A stretch of 44,551 nucleotides of DNA from Chloroflexi bacterium OHK40 (GCA_004367505.1 SFCB01000277.1:1-44551), one strand, 5' to 3'; counted from the first letter of the stretch, positions 14,819 through 23,117 are shown. Numbers and translations are program-made. Notes: generated by a model not told the origin, from the sequence alone.

Positions 14819-17032
14819 CTAGAACTCCCACCAGACCCAGTGGTACGAACTGACCGGCAGCGGGCGAGGCGGCATCGGCTGCCCCGGCTTCGGCAGCTTG
14901 TCGTTGACCGGGTTGACCGTGGGGCTCCGGGCGTAGATGTAGGCTGGAGCGCCGGCATTCAAATCGAAGGCGGTCTTCACCCAGGCCTGCGCGATCGTCT
15001 GCTGAGCCCAGGGGAAGTCGATACCGAAGAAGCTCGGCATACGCATATTGTTGACCAGTGGCCCGCCGAAGGCAAGGTCGGCCATGTTGCTATTAAAGCC
15101 GAGCAGCATGTGCGCACCCTGGAAGGCGCCGAACCAGTTGCGGATCGGCTCGCTCCCCGCAGGGTAGCCCTGAACCCGGAGGGTCTGGCACGAGGCAAAG
15201 CCGGCCCAGCGCAGCGTCTGGTAGCGGGCATTGCTGCCAGCGAACCAGGTGCTGTCGATGTTGGAAGCCATTGCAAGGCCACCCGCCCCACCATGGCCAG
15301 CATAGTAGACGAAGTCGGCCCGGTCCACACCGTAGGAGCAGTCCGAGCCACTCAGGCCACAATCACGCCAATCACGCTCCCAGGCCGCGCTATTGGACCA
15401 GTAGAAGCGCTGGGTGTACCCGTAGCTCAGCATGCCGCTGCGGAAGCCGTTGGCGTCGGGAACGACGCCCGGCAAGTCCGCGCCGCCTGCCCCGGCCGGC
15501 GGGTAGTCCCAGTTTGCCTCGATGCCGAAGCGGTACGTGGCCTGGGTAAGGATCGCATCGGCGCTGGGCACGACATCCGTGGCAGGCGGCCCAGCAGCGG
15601 GGGCGGCGCCCGAACTGGCCCTGAGCAGCGGAAGATAGCGCGATGGAGCGACAGCGGGCGACAGGCTAACCTGAGCCTCGCGGATCACACCTTCGCCATC
15701 GGTCACGCGCAACACAACACTGACAGGGTCGGGCGCACCGGCCTTGCTCAACACGGGCAGATTGCTCGTCGTGAGTTCGACCGTGCCCGCCGCAGGCAGG
15801 GTGGTCGGCGCGCTTAAGGCCTCGTCATCGCCCGTTAGCCACTGGTAGGTGTAGGGCACCGTACCGTCGCTGATGGTCGCCTGGAAGGTTACCGACGCGC
15901 CGGGGGCGAAGCGGGTGCCACTGTTCGGAGTGGTGATCGTCACCACCGGGCCAAGCCCGCCCGGCCCTGACTCGGCGAGCGGCACGACGATATCGCGCAG
16001 GATGATCGTCTCGCCATTCACCGTCACCTCAATGCCCTCGAACCCGAGCACCGGCTCCATCACCTGCTGGACCACAGACGCGTCGAGCACGTTGTAGTAG
16101 AGCTCCGGCTGGGGCACGTTGATCGTCGTGGCATCGGGGTATGATTCGGCCACCCGTTGCTCCACCTGCGCCCGTAGTGCGTTCGGGTCGGCGATGGGCA
16201 CCTCGCGCGTCAGTTCGAGCTCGCGGCTGAAGAAGGGCATCGCCACCGCTGCCAGGCCCGGCACCGACGAGTCCAAGCTGGGCGCATCACCCTGGTCCGT
16301 CGTGGTGAAGAGCAAGGAGAGGTGGCCCCCCGCCCCGCCAAGTGGCAGCGGCGTACCGTTCGGGTTCCCCACGAACAGGTCAAGGCTCATCGGCACCCGA
16401 ACGACCGCGCCAACCGTTTGCTCCGTTGCCGGGCCAGAGGGGTTGCTCGCGGAGAGCGTCGCGGCCCGGATCAGGTTCGTCTCGTAGAGCGTGTTTTGCG
16501 GGTCGGGGTTGAACGTACAGCCTTGCGGGTTCGGCGTGGCCACACCCTGGAGGAGCTGTGGATTGTTCAGCAGGCGCCCCTGGGTGTCGATAAAACCGTT
16601 GTCGAGCAAAAATTGACAGGCCAGCAACTCGGCCTGCCCCCGGTCGATCGCCCCACGGGGCGACTCGCGGCCAAGCTCACTCACATTAAAGGCGTAGAAG
16701 CCGCCGCTGGCACCGTAGCGGGTTAACAACGACGTCGTATCCGTGTTGGGGACGGTGAAGCGCAGGTTGCCCAGATAGCTCTCGCTCGCCACTCCCTGGC
16801 GGTCGTAGATAGCGCTGAAGCGCTGCGAGAGATCGGAGGTTGACTCACCCGTGACGCTGGGGGCAGTCACCTGAAAGACTGGTAAGGTCTGGCCCTGCTG
16901 GAGCACGAAGTTGTTCGCAGTGACAAAGGGGGGAGGCGCGGAACGAGCGGTGAGCACACCACTGAGGGTGAGCACTAGAGCCATGGCCGGGAGCAGCATA
17001 CGAAGCGGCGGGCGTGAAGAACGTGATGGCAT
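14819..17032 (-). CDS. Large secreted protein with Ig-like domain and C-terminal caspase-like (DUF6345-like) domain
   Basis: The 737-residue product carries a Sec signal peptide (basic start, then L-L-P-A-M-A-L-V-L-T-L, cleavage near A-R-S-A at about 27). Residues 30-340 are of unknown fold. About 360-455 looks like an Ig/PKD-type beta domain (V-T-F-Q-A-T ... Y-Q-W). From about 490 to the end lies a domain with Y-Y-A-G-H580-G and F-A-S-C615-Q-T-L. A His-Gly followed 35 residues later by Cys after a hydrophobic strand is the layout of clan CD cysteine peptidases (gingipain, caspase). The resemblance to DUF6345 is from memory. Start 17032 has an AAAGGA site; the long N-terminal extension to 17317 is rejected. 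Confidence 0.7.
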   Translation of the reverse strand: MPSRSSRPPLRMLLPAMALVLTLSGVLTARSAPPPFVTANNFVLQQGQTLPVFQVTAPSVTGESTSDLSQRFSAIYDRQGVASESYLGNLRFTVPNTDTTSLLTRYGASGGFYAFNVSELGRESPRGAIDRGQAELLACQFLLDNGFIDTQGRLLNNPQLLQGVATPNPQGCTFNPDPQNTLYETNLIRAATLSASNPSGPATEQTVGAVVRVPMSLDLFVGNPNGTPLPLGGAGGHLSLLFTTTDQGDAPSLDSSVPGLAAVAMPFFSRELELTREVPIADPNALRAQVEQRVAESYPDATTINVPQPELYYNVLDASVVQQVMEPVLGFEGIEVTVNGETIILRDIVVPLAESGPGGLGPVVTITTPNSGTRFAPGASVTFQATISDGTVPYTYQWLTGDDEALSAPTTLPAAGTVELTTSNLPVLSKAGAPDPVSVVLRVTDGEGVIREAQVSLSPAVAPSRYLPLLRASSGAAPAAGPPATDVVPSADAILTQATYRFGIEANWDYPPAGAGGADLPGVVPDANGFRSGMLSYGYTQRFYWSNSAAWERDWRDCGLSGSDCSYGVDRADFVYYAGHGGAGGLAMASNIDSTWFAGSNARYQTLRWAGFASCQTLRVQGYPAGSEPIRNWFGAFQGAHMLLGFNSNMADLAFGGPLVNNMRMPSFFGIDFPWAQQTIAQAWVKTAFDLNAGAPAYIYARSPTVNPVNDKLPKPGQPMPPRPLPVSSYHWVWWEF

Positions 17033-17308
17033 CGCCGCATCCTTTCGTCGGTTGCTCAGGGGCACCCCAACCAGTACCAGGCCAGCAGCAGGTGAGCGCG
17101 GTCGAGCGATCGGAGAACTGAGCCATCGGGTATGAGCGAGTATGGCCTCCTTCCGAGAGTCGCCACCGCGCTGGTCCACACCCCGACCATCGCGGCAGGC
17201 TTCCACGTCGCAGGCATCCCGCATGATAGCACCCCCAGCAAGGCCATGCACCGTCCGAGCCGCCCAACCCTGGGGGCTCGGCGTCCTCACTAGCTCCCGC
17301 CCGGCGTG

Positions 17309-17317
17309 TGGTATCAT
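17309..17317 (+). promoter_or_regulatory. Extended -10 promoter of the ketoacyl synthase gene
   Basis: TGGTATCAT is an extended -10 (TGnTATCAT). The start point would be near 17324, leaving a leader of about 29 nt to the ATG at 17353. This argues against the in-frame ATG at 17308. No clear -35 is seen. Confidence 0.5.
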
Positions 17318-17352
17318 GCGCCATTATTCGCACCCATACCCCTGGTGAGTCT

Positions 17353-18762
17353 ATGGCGCGGACGCCGACCAGCCGGCGCGCGGCCCTGCGGGCAGAGCTG
17401 CTGGGCATCCTACGCGGCGCGGAGACTGATGAGCTCGACGCGCGCATCGATGAACTCCTGGCCGAGGTGCTGGAGGAGGCGCCAATCGTTGCGCCACGGG
17501 CCGCGCCCCTCGACGAGCCAGATGAGGACCAGCGCATCGTCGTGACGGGCCTGGGCGTTGTATCGCCCTTCGGCACTGGCATCGCGCCCTTCTGGGAGGG
17601 CCTCGCGGCCGGGCGAAGCGCGATCGGGCGGATTACCCATTTTGACGCCAGCGGCTTCCCCTGCCAGATCGCTGGCGAAGTGCCCGACTTCGAGCCGCAG
17701 GCCTTTCTGGATGCCAAAGAGGCCCGGCGCATGTCACGATCGAGCCAGCTAGCGGTGGCGGCCGCGCGCATGGCGGTCGAGGCGGCAGGCTTGCGGATCG
17801 ATGCCGGTACCAGCGAAGAGATCGGCACGCTGATCGCCTGTGGTACCCTCTCCATGCCCGATGTTGAGCAAGCCGTGACGACGATGGTCCAGCGGGGCGG
17901 GATGAAGATCAGCCCCTTCTTCATCCCGGCCGCGCTGCCCCACATGCCCTCCAGCCAGGTCGCCATCCAGCTCGGCCTGCGGGGCCACACCTCCGCGATC
18001 AGTACCGCCTGCGCGGCGGGCGCCCAGGCGATCGGCGAGGCCGCGGCGGTGATCCGCCGCGGCGACGCCGAAGTGATGCTCGCTGGCGGCACCGAGGCCC
18101 CGATCACCGCGCTCAGCCTCGGGGCCTTCTGCGTGATGCGCGCGCTCAGCACCAGCGGCAACGAGGAGCCCCAGCGGGCCTCACGCCCCTTCGACGCCCG
18201 GCGCGATGGCTTTGTGCCCGGCGAGGGCGCGGCCGTGCTGGTGCTCGAGCGCCTCTCCAGCGCCCGCCGTCGCGGCGCCCCCATTCTCGCCGAGGTGGCC
18301 GGCTATGGGGCAAGCTCCGATGCCTTTCATGTGACCGCACCCGACCCGGAGGGCCACGGCGCTGCCCGGGCGATGCGCAAGGCCTTGCAGAGCGCCCGCA
18401 TCGATCCGCAGCAGGTGGACTATATCAATGCCCACGCGACCTCCACCCCCACCGGCGACATCGCGGAGACCCGGGCCATCCGCCAGGTTTTTGGGGAGTA
18501 CGCCTTCAGTGTGCCGATCAGCGCCAACAAGTCGATGATTGGCCACCTCACCGGCGCCGCCGGGGCCGTGGAGGCCGCCGCTACCATCCTCACGCTTCAG
18601 CACGGGCTCATCCCTCCCACAATCAACCAGGAGCACCCCGACCCTGAGTGCGACCTCGACTATGTGCCGAACGTGGCCCGCCCCGCCCAACTCGCGATCG
18701 CCCTCTCGAACTCGTTCGGCTTTGGTGGCGTGAATGCGGTGCTGGTGTTTCGGAAGCTGTGA
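17353..18762 (+). CDS. fabF: Beta-ketoacyl-ACP synthase (FabF-like) with N-terminal helical extension
   Basis: The 469-residue protein contains a complete thiolase-fold KAS II domain from about residue 60 (I-V-V-T-G-L-G-V-V-S). The catalytic triad is Cys220 in S-T-A-C-A-A-G, His361 in N-A-H-A-T-S-T and His398 in N-K-S-M-I-G-H, with Lys393. The G-F-G-G-x-N motif near the end is intact. It should condense acyl-enzyme with malonyl-ACP during fatty acid elongation. The first 57 residues are unusual: a charged, probably two-helix segment plus a Pro/Asp linker, absent from ordinary FabF (about 410-415 residues) and reminiscent of a docking domain. It stands alone, without acpP or fabG, and is followed 68 nt later by holB. 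Confidence 0.88.
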   Translation: MARTPTSRRAALRAELLGILRGAETDELDARIDELLAEVLEEAPIVAPRAAPLDEPDEDQRIVVTGLGVVSPFGTGIAPFWEGLAAGRSAIGRITHFDASGFPCQIAGEVPDFEPQAFLDAKEARRMSRSSQLAVAAARMAVEAAGLRIDAGTSEEIGTLIACGTLSMPDVEQAVTTMVQRGGMKISPFFIPAALPHMPSSQVAIQLGLRGHTSAISTACAAGAQAIGEAAAVIRRGDAEVMLAGGTEAPITALSLGAFCVMRALSTSGNEEPQRASRPFDARRDGFVPGEGAAVLVLERLSSARRRGAPILAEVAGYGASSDAFHVTAPDPEGHGAARAMRKALQSARIDPQQVDYINAHATSTPTGDIAETRAIRQVFGEYAFSVPISANKSMIGHLTGAAGAVEAAATILTLQHGLIPPTINQEHPDPECDLDYVPNVARPAQLAIALSNSFGFGGVNAVLVFRKL

Positions 18763-18830
18763 GCGCGCCGTGCCACAAGCCCCGGCGTGCCGTGGCCACG
18801 GGCCGCGACGATGATCCACGGTGACGTGCC

Positions 18831-19853
18831 ATGAGCTGGCAGATGATCGGCCACGAGTGGGCGGTGGAGCAACTGCGCCGGAGCATCGGCGCCGGCCGCG
18901 ACACCCACGCCTACCTCTTCGGTGGGCCAGCCGGCGTGGGCAAGGCCCTGCTGGCCCTGCGCCTGGCTCAGGCCCTCAACTGCGAGCAGCGCCCGGGCGA
19001 CCCCTGCCTCGCCTGCCGGGCCTGCCGGCGCATTGAGCGCGGTAGCCATCCCGACGTGCGCGTGGCCGGCATGGCCGCCCAGGCGGCCGGGCTCAAGCCC
19101 GACGAGGCCGCCCGGCAGAAGGAACTGAAGATCGCCACCGTGCGCGAGTGGCAGCGCGACATCGCCCTGCGCCCCTACGAAGGCCGCCGCCGCGTGCTCA
19201 TCCTCCTCGACGCCGAGCGCCTGAGCGAAGAGGCCGCCAACGCGATGCTCAAGACGCTCGAAGAACCGCCACCCTATGCGACGATCGTGCTCGTGGCAAA
19301 CAGCACCGACCTGCTGCCGACGATCGTCTCGCGCTGCCGTGTGCTGCGCCTGCGCCCCCTGCCCCGCCGCCAGGTGGCCGCCGCCCTTGAGGCCCGGGGT
19401 GTAGAGCCGGCCGATGCCGCCCTCCTGGCCGCCTGGAGCGGCGGGCGGATCGGCTGGGCCCTGACGGCGCTTGAGCACCCTGAGGCGCTTGAGCGCCGCG
19501 ATGAGCAACTGGCCGAACTGCTGGCCGTGCATGCCCAGGGCCGCACCGCCGGCATGCGCTGGGCCGAGCAGCGGGCCAGAGAGTACCGCAACGGCGAGCA
19601 GGAGCTCGTCTTCAGCTGGCTGGAGCTCTGGCAGAACTGGTGGCGCGATGTGTTGCTCACCGCCGCCGGATGCCCCGAGGGCGTGGTGAACGTGGACCGG
19701 CGCGAGGCGCTGGAGCAGGCCGCCGCCCGCCACAACCTCGCCGAGAGCTACGCCTTCGTGGCCCGCCTGGGCCGCGCCGCGCAGCAACTGCGCGAGAACG
19801 GCAACCCTCAGCTCGTGCTCGAACATCTCGCCCTCCACCTCCCCGGGCGGTAG
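18831..19853 (+). CDS. holB: DNA polymerase III clamp-loader subunit delta prime
   Basis: The 340-residue AAA+ protein has the P-loop G-G-P-A-G-V-G-K at 31-38. The clamp-loader zinc site is C51-x7-C59-x2-C62-x2-C65. The S-R-C motif (I-V-S-R-C-R-V near 165) is the arginine-finger signature of DnaX and delta prime. In the clamp loader delta prime helps open and place the beta clamp. Length and the N-terminal W-x-x-I-G-H-E motif fit HolB rather than DnaX, which would be longer. The ATG at 18831 follows a short gap after the ketoacyl synthase gene on the same strand, so cotranscription is possible. Confidence 0.9.
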   Translation: MSWQMIGHEWAVEQLRRSIGAGRDTHAYLFGGPAGVGKALLALRLAQALNCEQRPGDPCLACRACRRIERGSHPDVRVAGMAAQAAGLKPDEAARQKELKIATVREWQRDIALRPYEGRRRVLILLDAERLSEEAANAMLKTLEEPPPYATIVLVANSTDLLPTIVSRCRVLRLRPLPRRQVAAALEARGVEPADAALLAAWSGGRIGWALTALEHPEALERRDEQLAELLAVHAQGRTAGMRWAEQRAREYRNGEQELVFSWLELWQNWWRDVLLTAAGCPEGVVNVDRREALEQAAARHNLAESYAFVARLGRAAQQLRENGNPQLVLEHLALHLPGR

Positions 19854-19893
19854 CTCCCCGAGCCCCACACGTTTCGCCCCTGCGTCGCCCTGC

Positions 19894-19919
19894 GCATCCC
19901 GCCGCTCCCGGGCGGATGC
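19894..19919. terminator. Possible hairpin terminator after holB
   Basis: GCAT-C-CCGCC ... GGCGG-ATGC forms a 9-bp stem with one bulged C and a 7-nt loop, about 40 nt after the holB stop. No T-run follows, so termination is only a suggestion. Confidence 0.3.
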
Positions 19920-20171
19920 CGCGCGGCGCCCCTGCGCTCTCCGCTCAGACACTGGCCCGAGCACAGCCGGCGCAACAACCAGGGGCACGCGATCGTCCTA
20001 GGGGCGCAAGACGAAGCAGGCACCTCTCATGACGGGCCACTGATCGCCCGAAAGGACGAATAGCACCCACACTCCGTGACGATGCAGGTGCGTAGGTCCA
20101 ACGGTACACTAGAGGCCGACCACCCGGATCGTGCGGGGTCACGACGCCCCGGTGGGGCGTCGCAGCGGGAT

Positions 20172-20239
20172 CGCTATCCGGCTCCATCATCCTGGTGATC
20201 CACTTAGATCAGGAACCGGAGTAGCGCAAGCGGATAGCG
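20172..20239. other. Foldback element with two competing 3' arms
   Basis: CGCTATCCG (20172-20180) has its exact complement CGGATAGCG at 20231-20239. Extended by one base, CGCTATCCGG can instead pair with CCGGAGTAGCG (20216-20226) with one bulged G. The two pairings are mutually exclusive, as in a conformational switch or small structured RNA. No downstream gene is close enough to assign it to. Confidence 0.35.
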
Positions 20240-20354
20240 TTCTGACGCGCTCCAGCCCTCCGCCGACGCCGCAACCCTTTCGGGAATGGCAGGTGGGACG
20301 CCACCCGCTGTGACACGACGCCGCCCGCAGGCGCCCCGGGATATTGACAGCGCT

Positions 20355-20382
20355 GGTATACTTTGATTGACCAGTCAATCAA
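20355..20382 (-). promoter_or_regulatory. TetR-type palindromic operator with leftward promoter-like hexamers
   Basis: TTGATTGAC-CA-GTCAATCAA at 20363-20382 is a perfect 9-bp inverted repeat, the style of TetR/AcrR-family operators. On the minus strand TTGATT (20382-20377), 16 nt and TATACC (20360-20355) could form a promoter inside it. On the plus strand TATACT lies at 20357-20362. No TetR gene is in the window and no leftward gene is apparent. Confidence 0.5.
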
Positions 20383-20505
20383 CGCTGCGCCAATAGACAT
20401 GCTCCTCTTCGACGAGATTGCGTTGGCAGCACGGCTTCTGCGAGCGCCGGGCACCCACCGCCGTAGCACCTCAGTCACCCGGCGCCTGACCTACTGAGGG
20501 AACGT

Positions 20506-21912
20506 ATGGTACCTCGCCTTGCTCATAGCGGCCCCCCTTTTGCCTCGCAGCCGCCCCTGGCCAACGAGGCCCTGCCGCCGCTGGTACGCCACCGCGTGGC
20601 GCCCCCCCCACTCGACGGACAGGTACTTCAGCGACCGCGCGCGCAGCGGCTGCTGGAGCGAGCCCGCGACCGACGGCTCACCCTCGTCGCGGCGCCCGCC
20701 GGCTTTGGCAAGACCACCATGCTCAGCACGTGGGCGGCTTCCAGCTCCCACCGGGTAGCCTGGATGGCGCTCAGCCCCCTGGAGAGCGACCCGGCAATGT
20801 TCGCCAGCCTGTTGACGGCTGCCGTGCAGCAGGTGGGGGCCCAACCAGCGGCGACGGCGGTCGTGAACGGCGATCCGCTCCCGGAGCCGCAAACGCTGGT
20901 GGCCCTGGCGCTCAACGCCGTGGCAGCACTCGACGAGCCTGTCGCGCTGGTGCTCGACGGTTACGAGGCGGTGGGTAGTGTGGCCACCCAGGCCCTGGTG
21001 GCCTTTATGGTGCAGCACGCCCCGCCCGTGCTGCGTTTCATCATCGCCAGTCGCGGCGAACCCGCGCTCCCGCTGGCCCTGCTGCGGGCCAGGCGCCAGC
21101 TCGCCGAGCTACGCACCGACGAGCTGCGCTGGAACCTGCCCGAGGCCAGCAGCTACCTGAACGGGGTGCTGGGCCTGGCACTCTCCCCCGACCAGATTGC
21201 TGAGCTGCTCAGGCGCACGGAGGGATGGGTGACGGGGCTGCAGCTCGCGGCCCTGGCGGTAAGCAAGCGACCGGAGGAGCTCAGCGCCTTCGGCGGCGCC
21301 CACCGCTTCGTGGCCGACTATTTTGTGGGTGAGGTTCTGGAGCGCCAGCCGGAGCCGCTCCGAAGCTTCCTGCTCCATAGCGCCACGCTGCCCGAGCTGA
21401 GCGGCCCGCTGGTGGAGGCGGCGCTGCTCGAACTGGAGGGCGAGCGTGAAGCCCTGCTCGGCGGCTACCCGAGCGGCGAGGCGGCGCTCGAAGCAATCTC
21501 CCGGCAGGATCTGTTTCTCACCCCTGATGCCAGCCGGCCCGGCCGCTACCGCTACCACACCCTCTTCGCCGAGGCCATGCAGGCCCGGCTCGAGCAACTC
21601 GCTCCCGGGCGCGGCGCGTTGTTGCGCCAGTGGGCCGCCGACTGCCTGGCGCGCGGTAGCCATCACCACGCTACGCCGGCCCTGCGCCTTCCTCAACACC
21701 CCGCCCCACTCATTGAACCGCTCAGCGAGCGCGAGCAGGAAGTGCTGGGGCTGATCGCGGCCGGCAGGCCCAACCGCGAGATCGCCGATCTGCTGAGCAT
21801 TAGCGAGAGCACCGTCAAAACCCATCTGAAGCATGTGTTTGCGAAGCTCGATGCTCGCAATCGCACCGAAGCAGTAGCCATTGGCCGCCGCCTCCGGATT
21901 ATCACACAGTAA
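20506..21912 (+). CDS. MalT/LuxR-family ATP-dependent regulator lacking the usual TPR sensor region
   Basis: The 468-residue protein has a STAND ATPase domain at its N-terminus (Walker A A-P-A-G-F-G-K-T-T at 63-71, Walker-B-like V-L-D-G-Y, and the R-T-E-G-W-V-T-G-L-Q motif typical of MalT). A standard LuxR/GerE helix-turn-helix fills the last 65 residues (L-S-E-R-E-Q-E-V-L ... V-K-T-H-L). Typical LAL regulators are about 850-950 residues, with a long TPR domain between these parts that senses ligand. Here the ATPase joins the HTH by a short His/Pro-rich linker near residue 390. The frame is intact, so this looks like a clean internal deletion. The ATG has GAGGGAA upstream. A strong terminator follows. 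Confidence 0.8.
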   Translation: MVPRLAHSGPPFASQPPLANEALPPLVRHRVAPPPLDGQVLQRPRAQRLLERARDRRLTLVAAPAGFGKTTMLSTWAASSSHRVAWMALSPLESDPAMFASLLTAAVQQVGAQPAATAVVNGDPLPEPQTLVALALNAVAALDEPVALVLDGYEAVGSVATQALVAFMVQHAPPVLRFIIASRGEPALPLALLRARRQLAELRTDELRWNLPEASSYLNGVLGLALSPDQIAELLRRTEGWVTGLQLAALAVSKRPEELSAFGGAHRFVADYFVGEVLERQPEPLRSFLLHSATLPELSGPLVEAALLELEGEREALLGGYPSGEAALEAISRQDLFLTPDASRPGRYRYHTLFAEAMQARLEQLAPGRGALLRQWAADCLARGSHHHATPALRLPQHPAPLIEPLSEREQEVLGLIAAGRPNREIADLLSISESTVKTHLKHVFAKLDARNRTEAVAIGRRLRIITQ

Positions 21913-21928
21913 TTTACTTTTTTACAAC

Positions 21929-21975
21929 CCCCTGTCACAAACGGGATGCAAATACCCGAGTGACAGGGGTTTTTT
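21929..21975 (+). terminator. Rho-independent terminator after the LuxR-type gene
   Basis: CCCCTGTCA (21929-21937) pairs with TGACAGGGG (21961-21969), followed by six T residues. The loop itself can form a second CGGG/CCCG stem. It lies 16 nt after the stop codon and is the clearest intrinsic terminator in the window. Confidence 0.85.
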
Positions 21976-22169
21976 GCGCTTTACACTATCACTCTTTTGT
22001 ATGACTGCATATTATTCTTGCATTCACCCTGCTGATCACACTTTTGAATGGCGATATCATACTATCAAGCGTGATATGATCGCATCAGACAGCACAAAAC
22101 ACCAGGCTAGAAGGCCTGAGCAAGCTGTCAATGGCACCACGCTTGAATCCCAATAAGGAGACCGAGACT
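21976..22169. promoter_or_regulatory. AT-rich leader region with operator-like inverted repeat
   Basis: This stretch is markedly AT-rich compared with its surroundings. It holds the upstream region of the secreted protein at 22170. GCGATATCA (22051-22059) and TGATAT (22072-22077) followed by GAT-CGC form an inverted repeat with a 12-nt spacer. A TATGAT hexamer at 22075-22080 could be a -10, but no -35 fits well. Confidence 0.35.
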
Positions 22170-23006
22170 ATGATGAACGTAACGCGAGCCCGCACCCTGG
22201 CAACGCAAGGGCTGCTCGGCGCGGCCCTGGCCGCCGGCCTGCTGCTGGTTCCGGGGCCGGTTAGCGCGCGCGAGCAGATCAGCGGCGCCGGGCAACTCAG
22301 CATTACCCTGGCGCCCCAGGCCGACACGGCCTCGCGCAGCGACGGCGTCGACACCTACCAGGTTCGGGTCGTCAACCGGGGGGGCGGTGAGGTTGAGGAC
22401 ATTCGCCTGACGGTACCGTTCCAGAGCGCGTACCGGCTGGCGGGGGCCAGCTTCACCCAGGACGACACATGGGTGAGTGCCGTGGGCGACGGCGTCGCCA
22501 CGATTACGATCGAGCAACTGCGCGGCGTGGACGACACCGTCGTGGCGACGCTCAGCTTCGCTGGCCCGGCCAGCGCGGCGAGCAACGCGCTGAGCTCCAG
22601 CGTCACCGCCCGCTGGACCGACCAGAACGACAAGGAGCAGAGCGTTTCGAGCAATCCGCCCACCCAGAGCGTGGTTGCCCTGTCGGCCAGCGCCTCCGGC
22701 AACACGGTAAGCTTCACCGGGGGCGCCTTTGCCTCCTACGAGCCGGTGACGTTCTGGTACACCGCCCCGTCGGGCGCGAGCACGCCGCTGGTGCTCCACG
22801 GTGCCCAGCTGGTGCGGCTGCCCGACACGAACAACGACGACGATGACGATGACGACGAGGCGCTCTCCGAGTTCCTGCCCGCCAGCGACCGGGGCACGGT
22901 GAGCGTGAGCTTCAACACCTCGGGCCTGCCCGCCGGCACCTACACCCTGGCCGCCCGTGGCAACTGGAGCAGCAGCGTCGCCGCCGCCACCTTTGTTGTG
23001 CGGTAG
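22170..23006 (+). CDS. Secreted beta-rich protein with poly-aspartate stretch
   Basis: The 278-residue product has a Sec signal peptide (Arg/Thr start, then G-L-L-G-A-A-L-A-A-G-L-L-L-V, cleavage near V-S-A about residue 31). The next 110 residues resemble a DUF11/CARDB-like beta sandwich, with an R-V-V-N-R-G-G-G-E-V-E-D strand pattern. A second beta region follows. Between them and the C-terminal strand sits a run of seven Asp residues near 227-233, possibly a Ca2+-binding or flexible linker. No catalytic motif is seen; a surface or adhesive role is only a guess. The start has an AAGGAG site, and the ATG at 22173 is an equal alternative. Confidence 0.7.
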   Translation: MMNVTRARTLATQGLLGAALAAGLLLVPGPVSAREQISGAGQLSITLAPQADTASRSDGVDTYQVRVVNRGGGEVEDIRLTVPFQSAYRLAGASFTQDDTWVSAVGDGVATITIEQLRGVDDTVVATLSFAGPASAASNALSSSVTARWTDQNDKEQSVSSNPPTQSVVALSASASGNTVSFTGGAFASYEPVTFWYTAPSGASTPLVLHGAQLVRLPDTNNDDDDDDDEALSEFLPASDRGTVSVSFNTSGLPAGTYTLAARGNWSSSVAAATFVVR

Positions 23007-23055
23007 GGGGCCGTTCCCTCACCGGCCCATCCGCCATCGCTCAGCGGCGAGCGAA

Positions 23056-23096
23056 CCACGGCGCCCCGGATCCATGGTGGATCCGGGGCGCCGTGG
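23056..23096. terminator. Perfect 19-bp inverted repeat between convergent genes
   Basis: CCACGGCGCCCCGGATCCA (23056-23074) is followed after 3 nt by its exact complement (23078-23096). It lies between the convergent secreted-protein gene and nrdJ, so it probably terminates transcription from both sides. It has no T-run on either side. It is far more stable than needed for a simple terminator. Confidence 0.6.
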
Positions 23097-23117
23097 CCTA
23101 CCGGCGAGGAGTGTGCC

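Larger units (their letters stand above)
19920..20505. other. Gene-poor regulatory stretch upstream of the LuxR-type gene
   Basis: Nearly 600 nt hold no convincing ORF or tRNA. Two ordered elements are described separately: a foldback at 20172-20239 and a palindromic operator at 20363-20382. Confidence 0.5.

Noticed and set aside
22812-22860. GAC/GAT-rich tract as a sequencing artefact or microsatellite
   Set aside because: It encodes seven Asp in frame with mixed GAC/GAT codons, so it looks like a selected protein feature rather than a slippage repeat.
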